Positions 16,225 to 24,956 are shown, counted from the first letter of the stretch. The stretch is 64,000 bases of DNA from Bosea sp. PAMC 26642 (GCF_001562255.1 NZ_CP014301.1:3286001-3350000); one strand, 5' to 3'. The notes: generated from the sequence alone by a model not told the origin. Numbers and translations are program-made.

Positions 16225-17127
16225 TCACCTCCTCGGAGTCGTCGTTGGACGGGGCGAGGATAGTGCAGGCACCTCCGAAGACAGGACGCCTGTCGTGCAA
16301 GCGTCAAAGCGCTGCCATTGGGCAGCGCAGGTCGCACCAATGGCGGACACGCTGGCATAGCGCTGCTTGACGAGATCAAGCGTATTGCGCCGGCGCGCTG
16401 TCTCCTGCGCTAGCCTAATCGTTTCCGCCGAGAGATCCTGTTCCACGCTGCCAAGTGAGGCGCGGTTGGCATCGCGTTCCTGCTTGAGCCGGATGATCCC
16501 CTTCAACTCCGCGGCGTCGCCAAAAAGCAGCTGCTGGCGTAGCGCAACCGGCAAGCTCGACAACGCCTGCAGGGCGTGGGCCAAGCCGGAATGCGGATTG
16601 GATGTTTCGGCGGCGAAGGTGACGAGCCAATCCAGGCGAGTCAGTCGCTCCGCCGTGGGAAGATCGCCGAGCAACCGGACGATATCCGCCAGGGCCTCAG
16701 CCCGATCACCGCGAACGAGAGGCGGCGTTTTGAAGCTGAGCCGACCTATCCAGGACAGGGTGTCCGGCGGCAGCGGCTCGCCCACGACATCCCTCACAAA
16801 TTTGACCGCGCGGTCACCAACCGAAATTCGCGCCATCAAGTCATTGGGGGCTAGTCGATCCGCGTCGGGCAAATGTGCCCGCACTACGGCAGCAAGCCTC
16901 GCATCTACGCTGCTGACCAACGTAACCCCTGTAGACGGGAGCGCGGCAATACCTGCCAAGGTTATCGCCGCCCCGATCAAAGCCTGAGGCAACCCCATCG
17001 CCCAGAGCTTGATCATGAGGCGCTCAACGACGGTGCGCTGCGCGTCCTCAGGAACGAAAATACGCTTCCAGAGCGGGACGCTAGCCTCGAGTTCCCGGAT
17101 GCGCCGGTCCAGCTCATCTTTGCTCAT
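16225..17127 (-). CDS. Hypothetical membrane-anchored protein (about 300 aa)
   Basis: An unrecognised protein with one clear membrane helix at about residues 45-65 (ALIGAAITLAGIAALP) after a charged cytoplasmic N-terminus (MSKDELDRRIRELEAS). The C-terminal part includes a likely coiled coil (ERDANRASLGSVEQDLSAET). The ATG is one base from the ParA-like stop; earlier in-frame Mets fall inside that gene. The next gene follows after four bases. It may anchor or organise the ParA-like/ATPase module at the membrane; that is inference only. Confidence 0.6.
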   Translation of the reverse strand: MSKDELDRRIRELEASVPLWKRIFVPEDAQRTVVERLMIKLWAMGLPQALIGAAITLAGIAALPSTGVTLVSSVDARLAAVVRAHLPDADRLAPNDLMARISVGDRAVKFVRDVVGEPLPPDTLSWIGRLSFKTPPLVRGDRAEALADIVRLLGDLPTAERLTRLDWLVTFAAETSNPHSGLAHALQALSSLPVALRQQLLFGDAAELKGIIRLKQERDANRASLGSVEQDLSAETIRLAQETARRRNTLDLVKQRYASVSAIGATCAAQWQRFDACTTGVLSSEVPALSSPRPTTTPRR

Positions 17128-17128
17128 T

Positions 17129-17998
17129 TCAAGGCCCCTCGGAGGCCGCTTGAAGGGCGGTGTTGAAGGACGAAGACTGCTTGCGCAACCAGCTCGCGAT
17201 AAACAGCTGAACGGGGCGGTCGAAGATGCCAATCGCGTCCTGGCGATCCTCGGCGTCTTTGATTTTGGAGAAGCGACCAAAGGCTATGTCAGCGAAGGAC
17301 AGGCCATAACCCACCGCCTCATCCGACCAGCGAGCGCCGGCATCCTGCATGTCGATTTCGATCACGCCCTTGGCCAGCATCTCGGCGCGAGCCTTCTTCG
17401 CGATCCAGCCGGCGAACATAGCAAGGGTACGGCCTTGGCTGAGGTTTCGGACAGCAACGACACCGATGTTGCTAGTCTTGACGCGGCTGACGAAGCGATA
17501 GGCATTATTTTGAACGAAGGTAGAAAGCGTTAGCGGTCTGATGACAACGAGCCGGATGCCCATTGAAGCCAGATAATCGCCATACTCGGGCAGAAACGCT
17601 CGAATAGCGGTTTCATCCCGCGCGCCGCAGTCGATCACCGCGTGGTCAAATTCGCCCGACGCGACACGCTCGCCTATGTATTCGAGCTGACCCGTCCACT
17701 GGACCTCACTTAGATCGATAAATTCGGAAGCTCCGACCATTTTCTGAGTTCTGTTGGCGCTGTCAGTCTCCCCGACTAGGATCTTTTTCGAAGGATCCTC
17801 TCCGTTGGACAGCGTGTAGGTGCAGATCTCGGCAATCCTGCTCTTGCCCGTTCCTCCCTTGTTCTCCAGCACGAGTGCGATGATTTTGACGCGAATGTTG
17901 CTGCCGGCCTTCTCTAAGATTTGAGAAGTTGATGGCGGTGGCACCATGGTCTTCTGGTCGGGTGTGACGGGTGGCTTGGTAGGAAGCTTTATCGACAT
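17129..17998 (-). CDS. ParA/MinD-family nucleotide-binding protein
   Basis: A 289-aa P-loop ATPase of the deviant Walker A type: ENKGGTGKS at 45-53, with the switch-like VIDCGARDETAIRAF segment near residue 120. Such proteins segregate plasmids or integrative elements or position complexes. It lacks the N-terminal helix-turn-helix of plasmid ParA and has a Pro-rich N-terminal tail instead. A GGAAA-type ribosome site precedes the ATG. The upstream small gene may provide the ParB-like or regulatory partner, but no ParB motif is visible. Confidence 0.72.
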   Translation of the reverse strand: MSIKLPTKPPVTPDQKTMVPPPSTSQILEKAGSNIRVKIIALVLENKGGTGKSRIAEICTYTLSNGEDPSKKILVGETDSANRTQKMVGASEFIDLSEVQWTGQLEYIGERVASGEFDHAVIDCGARDETAIRAFLPEYGDYLASMGIRLVVIRPLTLSTFVQNNAYRFVSRVKTSNIGVVAVRNLSQGRTLAMFAGWIAKKARAEMLAKGVIEIDMQDAGARWSDEAVGYGLSFADIAFGRFSKIKDAEDRQDAIGIFDRPVQLFIASWLRKQSSSFNTALQAASEGP

Positions 17999-18032
17999 CG
18001 GATTTCCTTTCGTTGGGTTGACAAGCGCGCCG

Positions 18033-18638
18033 TTACTTCAGCCGCTCGGGTGCCGCTTCATCCATGGCTCGGTCTAAGGGCTGGTCTGTCGATCGGTGCC
18101 CGGTGGATGCCTGCGCGCTAACGCGAACGGATGGCTTAGCGACGGCTGTCGTTCCAGCGTCGCCTGAGGATGAGGTATTAGGCTTGTTTGCCTCGACCGA
18201 CGGACTTCGAGAATCGTCGAACGAGCCTGACGAAGCTTCGGAACCGTCATCAACGAGCGCTCCAGCCGACGCGACAATCGGCTCGATCCGGTTGTTGACG
18301 CGGCGAAAGCCGAGTCGGGCTAAACGCTCGTCGAAGACGCCTTGCTTGATCCGGGACCGATATTGCCGGACCGACTCTCCGCTAAGGTCGGAGAAGCCGG
18401 AGGCTGCCCGCAGCATGGCAGCGATGCGTTCGAAAACCGCCTTGCCGCCCTCGCCGCTGCCTTCGGCCGCCGCCAAAATAGCGTCAATCTCGGGCAAGGC
18501 TGCCGCCACCACCATCCAGACGTAACCTGGCTTTAAAATTCGAGTGCCGGTCACTGCACGCGCTTCTTCAGCCATCGCCGCACGGATCTCTTCCATGCTG
18601 CTTTTCGTCACTGCACCGCTCGCATCTAAGTCGGACAT
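18033..18638 (-). CDS. Hypothetical protein, first gene of the ParA-like operon
   Basis: A 201-aa acidic protein. Its N-terminal half is helical (EEIRAAMAEEARAV through RIKQGVFDERLARLGF). The C-terminal third is low-complexity Ser/Asp/Ala-rich and probably disordered. The ATG is preceded by a good AGGAGAG ribosome site. It immediately follows a promoter region with several short palindromes, so it may be a DNA-binding or partner protein for the ParA-like ATPase. I see no recognised domain. Confidence 0.6.
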   Translation of the reverse strand: MSDLDASGAVTKSSMEEIRAAMAEEARAVTGTRILKPGYVWMVVAAALPEIDAILAAAEGSGEGGKAVFERIAAMLRAASGFSDLSGESVRQYRSRIKQGVFDERLARLGFRRVNNRIEPIVASAGALVDDGSEASSGSFDDSRSPSVEANKPNTSSSGDAGTTAVAKPSVRVSAQASTGHRSTDQPLDRAMDEAAPERLK

Positions 18639-18820
18639 AAGTCTCTCCTGGACGTATAGTTACATGTATCGATACTCGCCGTGTAGTTGTATTTATCGTA
18701 TCTCATTTATATCGCGATAATTCATGATACGTGACGGTTAATTGATATGATATGACCTTGATATTAACGCGGATAAATCTAATACAACTGGAAATTAGAG
18801 ATCTATAGAGTCTATAATGC
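18639..18820. promoter_or_regulatory. AT-rich divergent promoter region with short palindromes
   Basis: The region between the ParA-like operon (minus) and the mobilization genes (plus). It is conspicuously AT-rich and contains perfect palindromes GTATCGATAC at 18666-18675 and TATCGCGATA at 18710-18719, plus repeated TGATA-type words. These are plausible operators or centromere-like sites for the ParA operon products. Confidence 0.45.
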
Positions 18821-18911
18821 GCAAGTGTGGGCGAAGTTTACGGCGCGTTGCTTGAACTTCGCACTTGCAAGGGGCTTCCGCCCCGTTGACCCCGAAACCG
18901 CTCGAGCGGTT
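18821..18911. other. Candidate origin of transfer (oriT)
   Basis: A cluster of inverted repeats directly upstream of the mobC and relaxase genes, where oriT usually lies. Arms at 18821-18838 and 18855-18868 share GCAAGTG and CGAAGTT (a four-base bulge in the left arm). A GGGGC-TTCC-GCCCC hairpin lies at 18871-18884, and a perfect 16-bp palindrome, AACCGCTCGAGCGGTT, at 18896-18911. No nick site can be assigned by eye. Confidence 0.5.
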
Positions 18912-18954
18912 GCGCCCTGCGGGGCGCCGGCTCCGCCGACCAAGGAGAGTTCCA

Positions 18955-19323
18955 ATGACGACAGAAGGAAACCGCTTCCCCCATAGCCTGGCGTTCAGGC
19001 TCGATGGGGCGACCTTCGAGAAGCTCTGCGACGCCGCCAGCGCGCGAGGCGTGAAGCCCGCCGCGCTGGTGCGCGAATACGTCATCGATCTGCTCGGGAG
19101 CGCGATGAAGGCGCCTCGATATCGCAGGATCCCGCACGCCGAGTTGCTGCGCGAGGCGCTGGTCGAGTTGCGGCGCCAGGGCTCGAATCTCAACCAGCTC
19201 GCCAAGGCAGCTAACATGAGCGACGACACGATGATCGCGACTGACGTTGCGGTCATCAGGAGCCAGCTCGACGCACTTTCCAGCCTCGTCCTGGATGCGC
19301 TGGGTGTGGAGACCACCGTCTGA
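18955..19323 (+). CDS. mobC: Plasmid mobilization relaxosome protein, MobC family
   Basis: A 122-aa relaxosome accessory protein. The N-terminal half fits a ribbon-helix-helix DNA-binding fold, and the C-terminal half has the MobC signature (LRRQGSNLNQLAKAAN). It would bind oriT and help the relaxase nick. The start is the ATG after AAGGAGAG, not the earlier in-frame codon at 18865, which lies within the oriT-like palindromes. Its stop overlaps the relaxase start (TGATG). Confidence 0.85.
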   Translation: MTTEGNRFPHSLAFRLDGATFEKLCDAASARGVKPAALVREYVIDLLGSAMKAPRYRRIPHAELLREALVELRRQGSNLNQLAKAANMSDDTMIATDVAVIRSQLDALSSLVLDALGVETTV

Positions 19324-19892
19324 TGATGGTCTTCACCGACGTCAGGTCGATCGGCAATCTCGCAGAGCACCTGGGAAAGGTTGGCCGCGGGAGTAACCAG
19401 CTCGTGGTCATCCGCCAGGATGAACTGCGCGGCGTTCCCAGTGATATCAGCCTGGCACTCAGGCTCATGGCTGGCGTTTCGCGGGCCTCGCCGCGGGTGA
19501 AGTACGATTTCTGGCACGTCAAGATCAGCCCGAACCATGATCTGACAGATGCCGAGCTGAAGCGCGTCCTTGAGGTTTACGAGGCTGAATATGGTATCAG
19601 CGGGGCTGTTTTCCGCCACGTCGTCGAGCACCGAAAAGGGCGAAGGCCGCCGCATTTTCATATTAATTACAGTGCTGTAGATCCTTCGACCGGCCGGGCC
19701 CTGCGCAATACCCGTTCGAAGGAGCGAGACGAACTGATCGCCCGTAAACTGGAGGTCGAGTTCGGTGAGGCTCTCGTGCCCAGCATTCGCGTCGAGCGCG
19801 TTGCGCAGCTGTTGCGGGAGCGTGAGGAGATCGAGCTGGCCGAAGTGGTCGCGCGTGGCCCTAAGGCCGAACGCGGCATGCGCCACCCCTAG
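19323..19892 (+). CDS. Relaxase, N-terminal nuclease domain (ends at an in-frame amber codon)
   Basis: The first 189 residues of a relaxase/mobilization nuclease of the kind found on alphaproteobacterial mobilizable elements. The metal-binding histidine cluster is present (HVVEHRKG then PPHFHINYSAVDP, with His103, His111 and His113). Like others in this family it shows no obvious N-terminal catalytic tyrosine. The frame closes with a single TAG at 19890-19892, after which the same frame stays open for another 324 codons with relaxase C-terminal sequence. This is either a nonsense-inactivated relaxase or a readthrough/split arrangement. Confidence 0.75.
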   Translation: MMVFTDVRSIGNLAEHLGKVGRGSNQLVVIRQDELRGVPSDISLALRLMAGVSRASPRVKYDFWHVKISPNHDLTDAELKRVLEVYEAEYGISGAVFRHVVEHRKGRRPPHFHINYSAVDPSTGRALRNTRSKERDELIARKLEVEFGEALVPSIRVERVAQLLREREEIELAEVVARGPKAERGMRHP

Positions 19893-19922
19893 CCGGCCGT
19901 ACAGGAGGCTGCGCGCCGTGAC

Positions 19923-20864
19923 GTGACACTGATTGAGATCGACGAGCGCTTGCTTGCGCTCTGGCGAAGCAGCGGCAGCGATTTGAGGCGCTTTGCAGCG
20001 GCATGCCCCGAGGCCGGGTTTGGAATTGCCATGGGCCACAAATCCGTGACGCTTTTTCACCTCGAGAGTGGTCTGCCCACCTCGCTCGTTCGGCATGTCA
20101 ACCTTGTCTCCAAGGCTCATGGTGAGGGGGCCCGGCTGCTCGAGCGCGATGTCCGCGAAGTGCTGGGACGGCTTCCGACTCTGAAAGAACTCCAAGGCAC
20201 CTACGCCCGAAGCTCCGTTCAGCGCGCTGGCCAGGCCGTCGAGTTTGAATTCGATCGGTTTATCGGGGAATGCGAGGCCGACGGCGACACCATCGTGGAC
20301 GCGAAAGCAAAGGCTGCTAAAGCTCGCCTTGCCAACCGCCTGTCTGACCAGGAGGGCCTCGAACTCCGAAATCGGCAGGCCGCTATTCGCGATCGCTTTC
20401 GCCAGCGCGATCGGATTCGGAAAGCGCGCGTCAATCGCGCGTTTTTGGCCGCTCGGATATTCGCCACCCCCCAGATGAAAAAACTCGTGTTCTTTCTCGC
20501 GGCCGGCGCTGCTGTGCTGACAGGCGCTGGGGTTGTCACAGCGTTGATCGGCGCAGGAATGGTTGTTGCTGCTCTGCCCGATCGTCGCGATGCGCAAAGG
20601 GTGAGACAGGCGGCTAACGCCGAGCGGAATTCGGATCAGGCCCTTCTGGTGGAGGAAGTCAGGAATGCGGGCAGGGCATTCTTCGCCAGGCGCGCGGCCT
20701 TCATCCGTAAAAGCCAGGAGGAGGCTCGACGCGCCCAGAAGATGCGCATACAGATGATCAACAGTCGGAGGCGGCGAGGTACGGCCGCTGACTCCACTGT
20801 TGCTACGACACGGGTCCGTGCCGTGCGGAAACCCACTCGCAATCGGAATGGTCCCGAGCGATAA
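19923..20864 (+). CDS. Relaxase, C-terminal region (downstream of the amber codon, same frame)
   Basis: A 313-codon open frame continuing the relaxase in the same phase after one TAG. Its beginning (LLALWRSSGSDLRRFAAACP, then GFGIAMGHKSVTLFHLESG) corresponds to the domain that normally follows the nuclease domain in this family. A long charged helical stretch follows, then a hydrophobic segment near residue 190 (LVFFLAAGAAVLTGAG) and a basic tail. The only start is GTG at 19923, with GGAGG 15 bases upstream, too distant to be convincing. I read it as the second half of one gene. Confidence 0.6.
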   Translation: MTLIEIDERLLALWRSSGSDLRRFAAACPEAGFGIAMGHKSVTLFHLESGLPTSLVRHVNLVSKAHGEGARLLERDVREVLGRLPTLKELQGTYARSSVQRAGQAVEFEFDRFIGECEADGDTIVDAKAKAAKARLANRLSDQEGLELRNRQAAIRDRFRQRDRIRKARVNRAFLAARIFATPQMKKLVFFLAAGAAVLTGAGVVTALIGAGMVVAALPDRRDAQRVRQAANAERNSDQALLVEEVRNAGRAFFARRAAFIRKSQEEARRAQKMRIQMINSRRRRGTAADSTVATTRVRAVRKPTRNRNGPER

Positions 20865-21305
20865 GGTCTCTTCTAAGGCGGGGCGAGCATATAGGATTTG
20901 CATCTGTGGCGTATCTCTGAGGTATCCACCCCATAGATGCCGGCTGGTCCGCTAAGCCGTCTCGCTGTTCCCAGATTATTTCCAATTAAGGCAGAGGTCT
21001 CGACCGAAGTCGGGCGGCAACTGTCGCAGTCGTGTCGCTTCCGCCGAAAACACGCCACAAACGATATCGCCGTCGCGTGCGAGATGCGCCATAAACTGAC
21101 TCTGGCCGCCTGCCGCAAAGCGGACATCCAAAGACAGGTCATATTAAAGACAGGTCATATTGGCGCGGACAATTCCTGGCGCAGCTAAAACGCGCCGCAA
21201 GCAGTTGCAGTGCGATTGCCGGAGACGTTCGGCCGCTCGCCAGCCCTACCAAGATAGCATCTCAACCAGTCCGCCTGAACGATACTCAAATCCGATCCCG
21301 CGCCG
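20865..21305. other. Intergenic region after the relaxase
   Basis: A 441-bp stretch between the mobilization genes and a convergent LysR gene. It has no supported coding sequence. It contains one perfect tandem repeat (21130-21161). This is a reasonable place for the right end of the mobilizable element, but I could not find matching end repeats near 12050-12360. Confidence 0.4.
21130..21161. repeat. Perfect 16-bp tandem duplication
   Basis: The unit AAAGACAGGTCATATT occurs twice back to back with no mismatch. It lies in non-coding DNA at the probable edge of the mobilization region. It may be a slipped-strand or target-type duplication, or a protein-binding site. Confidence 0.8.
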
Positions 21306-22220
21306 TCACAGGACGTTCGCGCTGATTCGTAGGCGTTCGTGCGCCAGCATGCCAGTGATCCAGTTGACGAAGGCGATGATGTCGGGATTGGTTCGATCTT
21401 CTCGGCGATAAAGCAGGCGATGTGCAATCGCGGAAATCCCAAGCGGCCCGAACGGCATAGCCAGCGTGCCGCGACGCAGGTGGTCGCGCGCCTGCAAGGT
21501 CGATTCAAGCGCGAGGCCGAGCCCGTCCGCCGCGACCGCCAGCGCGAGATGGGCGCGGTCGAACTGCAGGCCGCGCGGGTTGAGCGGCACCAGCGGCGCG
21601 TGCCTGGCCGACCACTGGTCCCATGGCACCACGCAGCGCAGCGAATGGATCAGCGGCACGCGGGCGATGTCGGCGGGGTTCGTCAGGCGGTGCTCGGCGA
21701 TGAAGCTCGCGGACGCCATCGGCACGATCAGTTCCTCGGCCAGCGGCACCGCCTCGCAGGATTCCGGCACCGGGCGCGCATACTGGATATCGACGAGGAT
21801 GCCGTCCTGGCCGAGCCGCGCCGGCTCATGGCTGGCGTAGAGCGCGATGTCGATCGCCGAATGCTCGCGCAGAAATTGCCCGAGCCGCGGCACCAGCCAC
21901 AATGTCGCGAAACTGGGCGAGCAGTGGATCGGCAGGCGACGCACGCCTGCCCCCGATGCGACGCGGCTGGTGGCGGTCACGAGCCTGGCAAAGCTCTCCC
22001 CGATCGAGGCACTGTAGGTCAGCGCTTCCTCGGTCGGCACGACGCTGCGCTTGACGCGCAGGAAGAGCTGGCGGCCGAGCATGCCTTCGAGCGCGCGCAT
22101 CTGATGGCTGATCGCAGACGGCGTCAGACTCAAGAGCTTGGCCGCGCCGGCGAAACTGCCGGCCTCCATTACGGCACGGAAGGTCGAGAGCCACTGCAGG
22201 GGCGGCAGTCCACCGATCAT
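21306..22220 (-). CDS. LysR-family transcriptional regulator, GcvA-like
   Basis: A 304-aa LysR-type regulator. The winged helix-turn-helix is at the N-terminus (STFRAVMEAGSFAGAAKLL and TPSAISHQMRALEG), and the effector domain fits the GcvA subfamily (PIHCSPSFATLWLVPRLGQF). It is divergent from the oxidoreductase/TRAP genes, with a 291-bp gap, the usual layout for a LysR regulator of that operon. The inducer is unknown. Confidence 0.88.
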   Translation of the reverse strand: MIGGLPPLQWLSTFRAVMEAGSFAGAAKLLSLTPSAISHQMRALEGMLGRQLFLRVKRSVVPTEEALTYSASIGESFARLVTATSRVASGAGVRRLPIHCSPSFATLWLVPRLGQFLREHSAIDIALYASHEPARLGQDGILVDIQYARPVPESCEAVPLAEELIVPMASASFIAEHRLTNPADIARVPLIHSLRCVVPWDQWSARHAPLVPLNPRGLQFDRAHLALAVAADGLGLALESTLQARDHLRRGTLAMPFGPLGISAIAHRLLYRREDRTNPDIIAFVNWITGMLAHERLRISANVL

Positions 22221-22511
22221 CAGCGAATGCTGCTCATCAATACCGGCATCCTTATTCGTTATTGCTCGACTATTAGCCTATGCTAGCACTTGCCAATGAG
22301 GAATGCAGCTCATCAAAAGAAGCTGCTGACGACTGGGAGAAGACGTCGCCCGCGACAGGCGGGGGGCGGAGATCGGCGGGAAGACGTTAGTCCGCCCGTC
22401 AGTCGCAACCGGCCGCCATGGCGGCGCGGCGCAAGCTTTTCCGTATGTCGGTTTCTCGCTCGATGAGGCTGGCCCGATCCCCGATCGGCCAAGGCGGAAG
22501 GCTGAGACGAC

Positions 22512-23870
22512 ATGAACCTGCATCGCATGCTGCTTGAACGGAAGGCTGCCGGGAAGCCGGTCACGGTTGCCATCATCGGCGCCGGAAAGTTCGGAACGAT
22601 GTTCCTCTCGCAGGCCCGCAACACCGACGGCATGCATATCGTCGGCGTCGCCGATCTCAACACCAACAGGGCCCGGTCACAGCTCAAGCTCGCCTGCTGG
22701 CCCGACGAGCAGTACGCGGCCGCCACGATCGACGACGCGCTCAAGAACGGCGCGACGCTCATTTCCGACAATGCCGACAGTCTGATCACCCATCCCGCCG
22801 TGGAGGTGATCATCGAGGCGACCGGCGATCCCGGCGCCGGCATCGCCTTCGCGCTGAAGGCGATCGAGCACGGCAAGCACATCATAATGGTCAATGTCGA
22901 GGCCGACGCGGTTGCCGGCCCGATCCTGGCGCGCAAGGCGAAGGCGGCCGGCGTCGTCTATTCGCTGGCCTGGGGCGACCAGCCGGCCCTGATCGCCGAC
23001 CATGTCGACTGGGCCCGCGCCGCGGGCTTCAAGGTCGTCAGCGCCGGCAAGGGCACGCGCTACCACCCCACCTACCATCAGTCGACGCCCGACACGGTCT
23101 GGGACATCCTCGACAAGTATATGAAGATCAAGGATCGCAATTCGATCAATCCCAAGATGTTCAACTCCTTCGTCGACGGCACGAAGTCGGGCATCGAGAT
23201 GACGGCGGTCTGCAATGCGACGGGCCTGCACTCGCAGGCGGAGGGGCTCTCGTTCCCGCCGGCAACGCGCTTCGAGCATGCCGAGATCTGCAAGCCCAAG
23301 GCCGATGGCGGCGTGCTCGAACGGGCGGGCGTCACCGAGGTCACGTCCTCGGTCTATCGCGACGGCACGGACGTGCCGCATTCGCTGGTGATGGGCACCT
23401 ATGTCGTGTTCGAGAGCGACAGCGCCTATAGCGAGGAGTGCTTCCGCGAATACAGCATGCTTCCCGACAAGAGCGGTAAGTATTCCTGCCTCTATCGGCC
23501 GATCCACATGATCGGGCTCGAGCTCGGCATCTCGGTCGCGTCGGCTGCCCTGCGCAAGGAAGCGACCGGCGCCCCCATCATGTTCAACTCCGACGTCGTC
23601 GCGACCGCGAAGCGTGCGCTCAAGGCCGGAGAGATGCTCGACGGCGAAGGCGGGTTCTGCGTCTGGGGCAAGCAGACCCCGGCGTCGGCCTCGCTCGACC
23701 AGGGCTATCTGCCGCTTGGCCTTGCCCACAACGTCAAGCTCAAGGCCGACATCGCCGAGGGCCAGCGCCTGAAATGGAGCGATGTCGCCTATGACCCCGC
23801 CAACATTGCCGTGAAGGTCCGGCGCGAAATGGAGGCAGCCTTCGCCCGCCCCAATACACAGGCGGCGTGA
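22512..23870 (+). CDS. NAD(P)-dependent homoserine dehydrogenase-like oxidoreductase with SAF domain
   Basis: A 452-aa protein. The N-terminal Rossmann fold has the motif VAIIGAGKFGTMF and a VEVIIEATGDPGAG segment. The C-terminal part, about residues 355-440, resembles SAF domains (AKRALKAGEMLDGEGGFCVWG, LPLGLAHNVKLKADI). Proteins of this architecture are often encoded beside TRAP transporters and LysR regulators and are annotated only generically. I infer an oxidoreductase acting on a small polyol- or sugar-acid-type substrate taken up by the adjacent TRAP system. The reaction is not established from sequence. Confidence 0.72.
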   Translation: MNLHRMLLERKAAGKPVTVAIIGAGKFGTMFLSQARNTDGMHIVGVADLNTNRARSQLKLACWPDEQYAAATIDDALKNGATLISDNADSLITHPAVEVIIEATGDPGAGIAFALKAIEHGKHIIMVNVEADAVAGPILARKAKAAGVVYSLAWGDQPALIADHVDWARAAGFKVVSAGKGTRYHPTYHQSTPDTVWDILDKYMKIKDRNSINPKMFNSFVDGTKSGIEMTAVCNATGLHSQAEGLSFPPATRFEHAEICKPKADGGVLERAGVTEVTSSVYRDGTDVPHSLVMGTYVVFESDSAYSEECFREYSMLPDKSGKYSCLYRPIHMIGLELGISVASAALRKEATGAPIMFNSDVVATAKRALKAGEMLDGEGGFCVWGKQTPASASLDQGYLPLGLAHNVKLKADIAEGQRLKWSDVAYDPANIAVKVRREMEAAFARPNTQAA

Positions 23871-23960
23871 CCGACGCGCTGACGGGGCGCGCATCCGCGC
23901 TCCGTCTTGGCATCCCAGAGCCCGAGCAACGGGCCAAACGATAACAGAGGAGGAAACACC

Positions 23961-24956
23961 ATGACCACCAAGGGACGATTCATTCCGACACGCCGCGCGG
24001 CGCTCGGCGGGCTTGCCGCAGGCGCTTCGCTAATCGCCATGCCGGGCGTGCTCAGGGCCCAGAAGATAAGCTGGATCGGCGCCAACGCCGCCTCCCAGCA
24101 GGATTTCATCGGCATCAGCCTCGACTTCTTCGGCAAGCGCCTGGGCGAACTCAGCAAGGGCCAGATCGAGGTCGCCAGCCATCATGGCGGTGCGCTCGGC
24201 GGCGAGCGCGAGCACGTCGAGGCCGTGCTGCAGGGCGCGATCCAGATCGCGACGCCGGGCCAGGGCGTGGTCGCCGGCTGGTATCGCCCGGCCGAGGTCT
24301 GGACCCACCCCTATCTGTTCAAGGACGTTGCCCATAAGGACCGCGTCTGGGACACGATGCGGGCCGAATACCAAGAGGACATCGCCAAGACCGGCAAGCT
24401 CAGGCCGCTCGGTGCGATCCCGCGGATGCCGCGCATGCTGTCCTGCAACCGGGTCGTGAAAGTTCCGGCCGACATGAAGGGTCTGAAGATCCGCGTGCCG
24501 GAAACGGCGCTGTGGCGCCGAACCTTCGAGCTCTTCGGGGCCTCGCCGACACCCCTGCCCTTCCCCGAGGTCTTCCAGGCCCTGAAGTCGAGCGTGATCG
24601 ATGGCCAGGAGAACCCGATGGGCCTGACCTTCAACTCCGGCATCTTCGACGCCAATACGCATCTCTCGCTGACAGAGCACATGATGCAGGACAACTGCAT
24701 CCTGATGGGCAACGACGCCTACCAGAAGCTGACCCCAGAGCTGCGCCAAGCGGTCGATAAGGCGGCGCGCGACATGGAAGCGGAGATGCGGCCGAAGGTG
24801 ATCGCCGACGATGTCCGTATCCTGGAGCTGATCAAGGCCAAGAAGATCGTGATCTCCGAGGTCGACAAGGCCGCCTTCACCGCGACGGTGAAGAACCTGG
24901 CCACCGAGTTCCCGGCCGGCAAGAAATGGGCCGACCGCATCGGCCAGATCGCCTGA
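23961..24956 (+). CDS. TRAP transporter substrate-binding protein (DctP family)
   Basis: A 331-aa periplasmic solute receptor. The N-terminus has a twin-arginine-like export signal (TRRAALGGLAAGASLIAMPG). The body has the DctP features: GGALGGEREHVEAVLQGAIQ, the arginine-containing ligand block KGLKIRVPETALWRRTF, and SVIDGQENPMGLTFNS. The chosen ATG follows a GAGGAGGAAA ribosome site. It lies 90 bp after the oxidoreductase gene and precedes both membrane subunits. The ligand is probably an organic or sugar acid. Confidence 0.9.
   Translation: MTTKGRFIPTRRAALGGLAAGASLIAMPGVLRAQKISWIGANAASQQDFIGISLDFFGKRLGELSKGQIEVASHHGGALGGEREHVEAVLQGAIQIATPGQGVVAGWYRPAEVWTHPYLFKDVAHKDRVWDTMRAEYQEDIAKTGKLRPLGAIPRMPRMLSCNRVVKVPADMKGLKIRVPETALWRRTFELFGASPTPLPFPEVFQALKSSVIDGQENPMGLTFNSGIFDANTHLSLTEHMMQDNCILMGNDAYQKLTPELRQAVDKAARDMEAEMRPKVIADDVRILELIKAKKIVISEVDKAAFTATVKNLATEFPAGKKWADRIGQIA

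Noticed and set aside
18795..20903. Minus-strand open frame of 702 codons
   Set aside because: It is antisense to mobC and the relaxase, which have recognisable motifs; the frame is an artefact of GC-rich codon bias.
22677..23894. Minus-strand open frame of 405 codons
   Set aside because: It is antisense to the homoserine-dehydrogenase-like gene; His/Arg/Asp-rich shadow sequence is typical of opposite-strand frames in GC-rich genomes.
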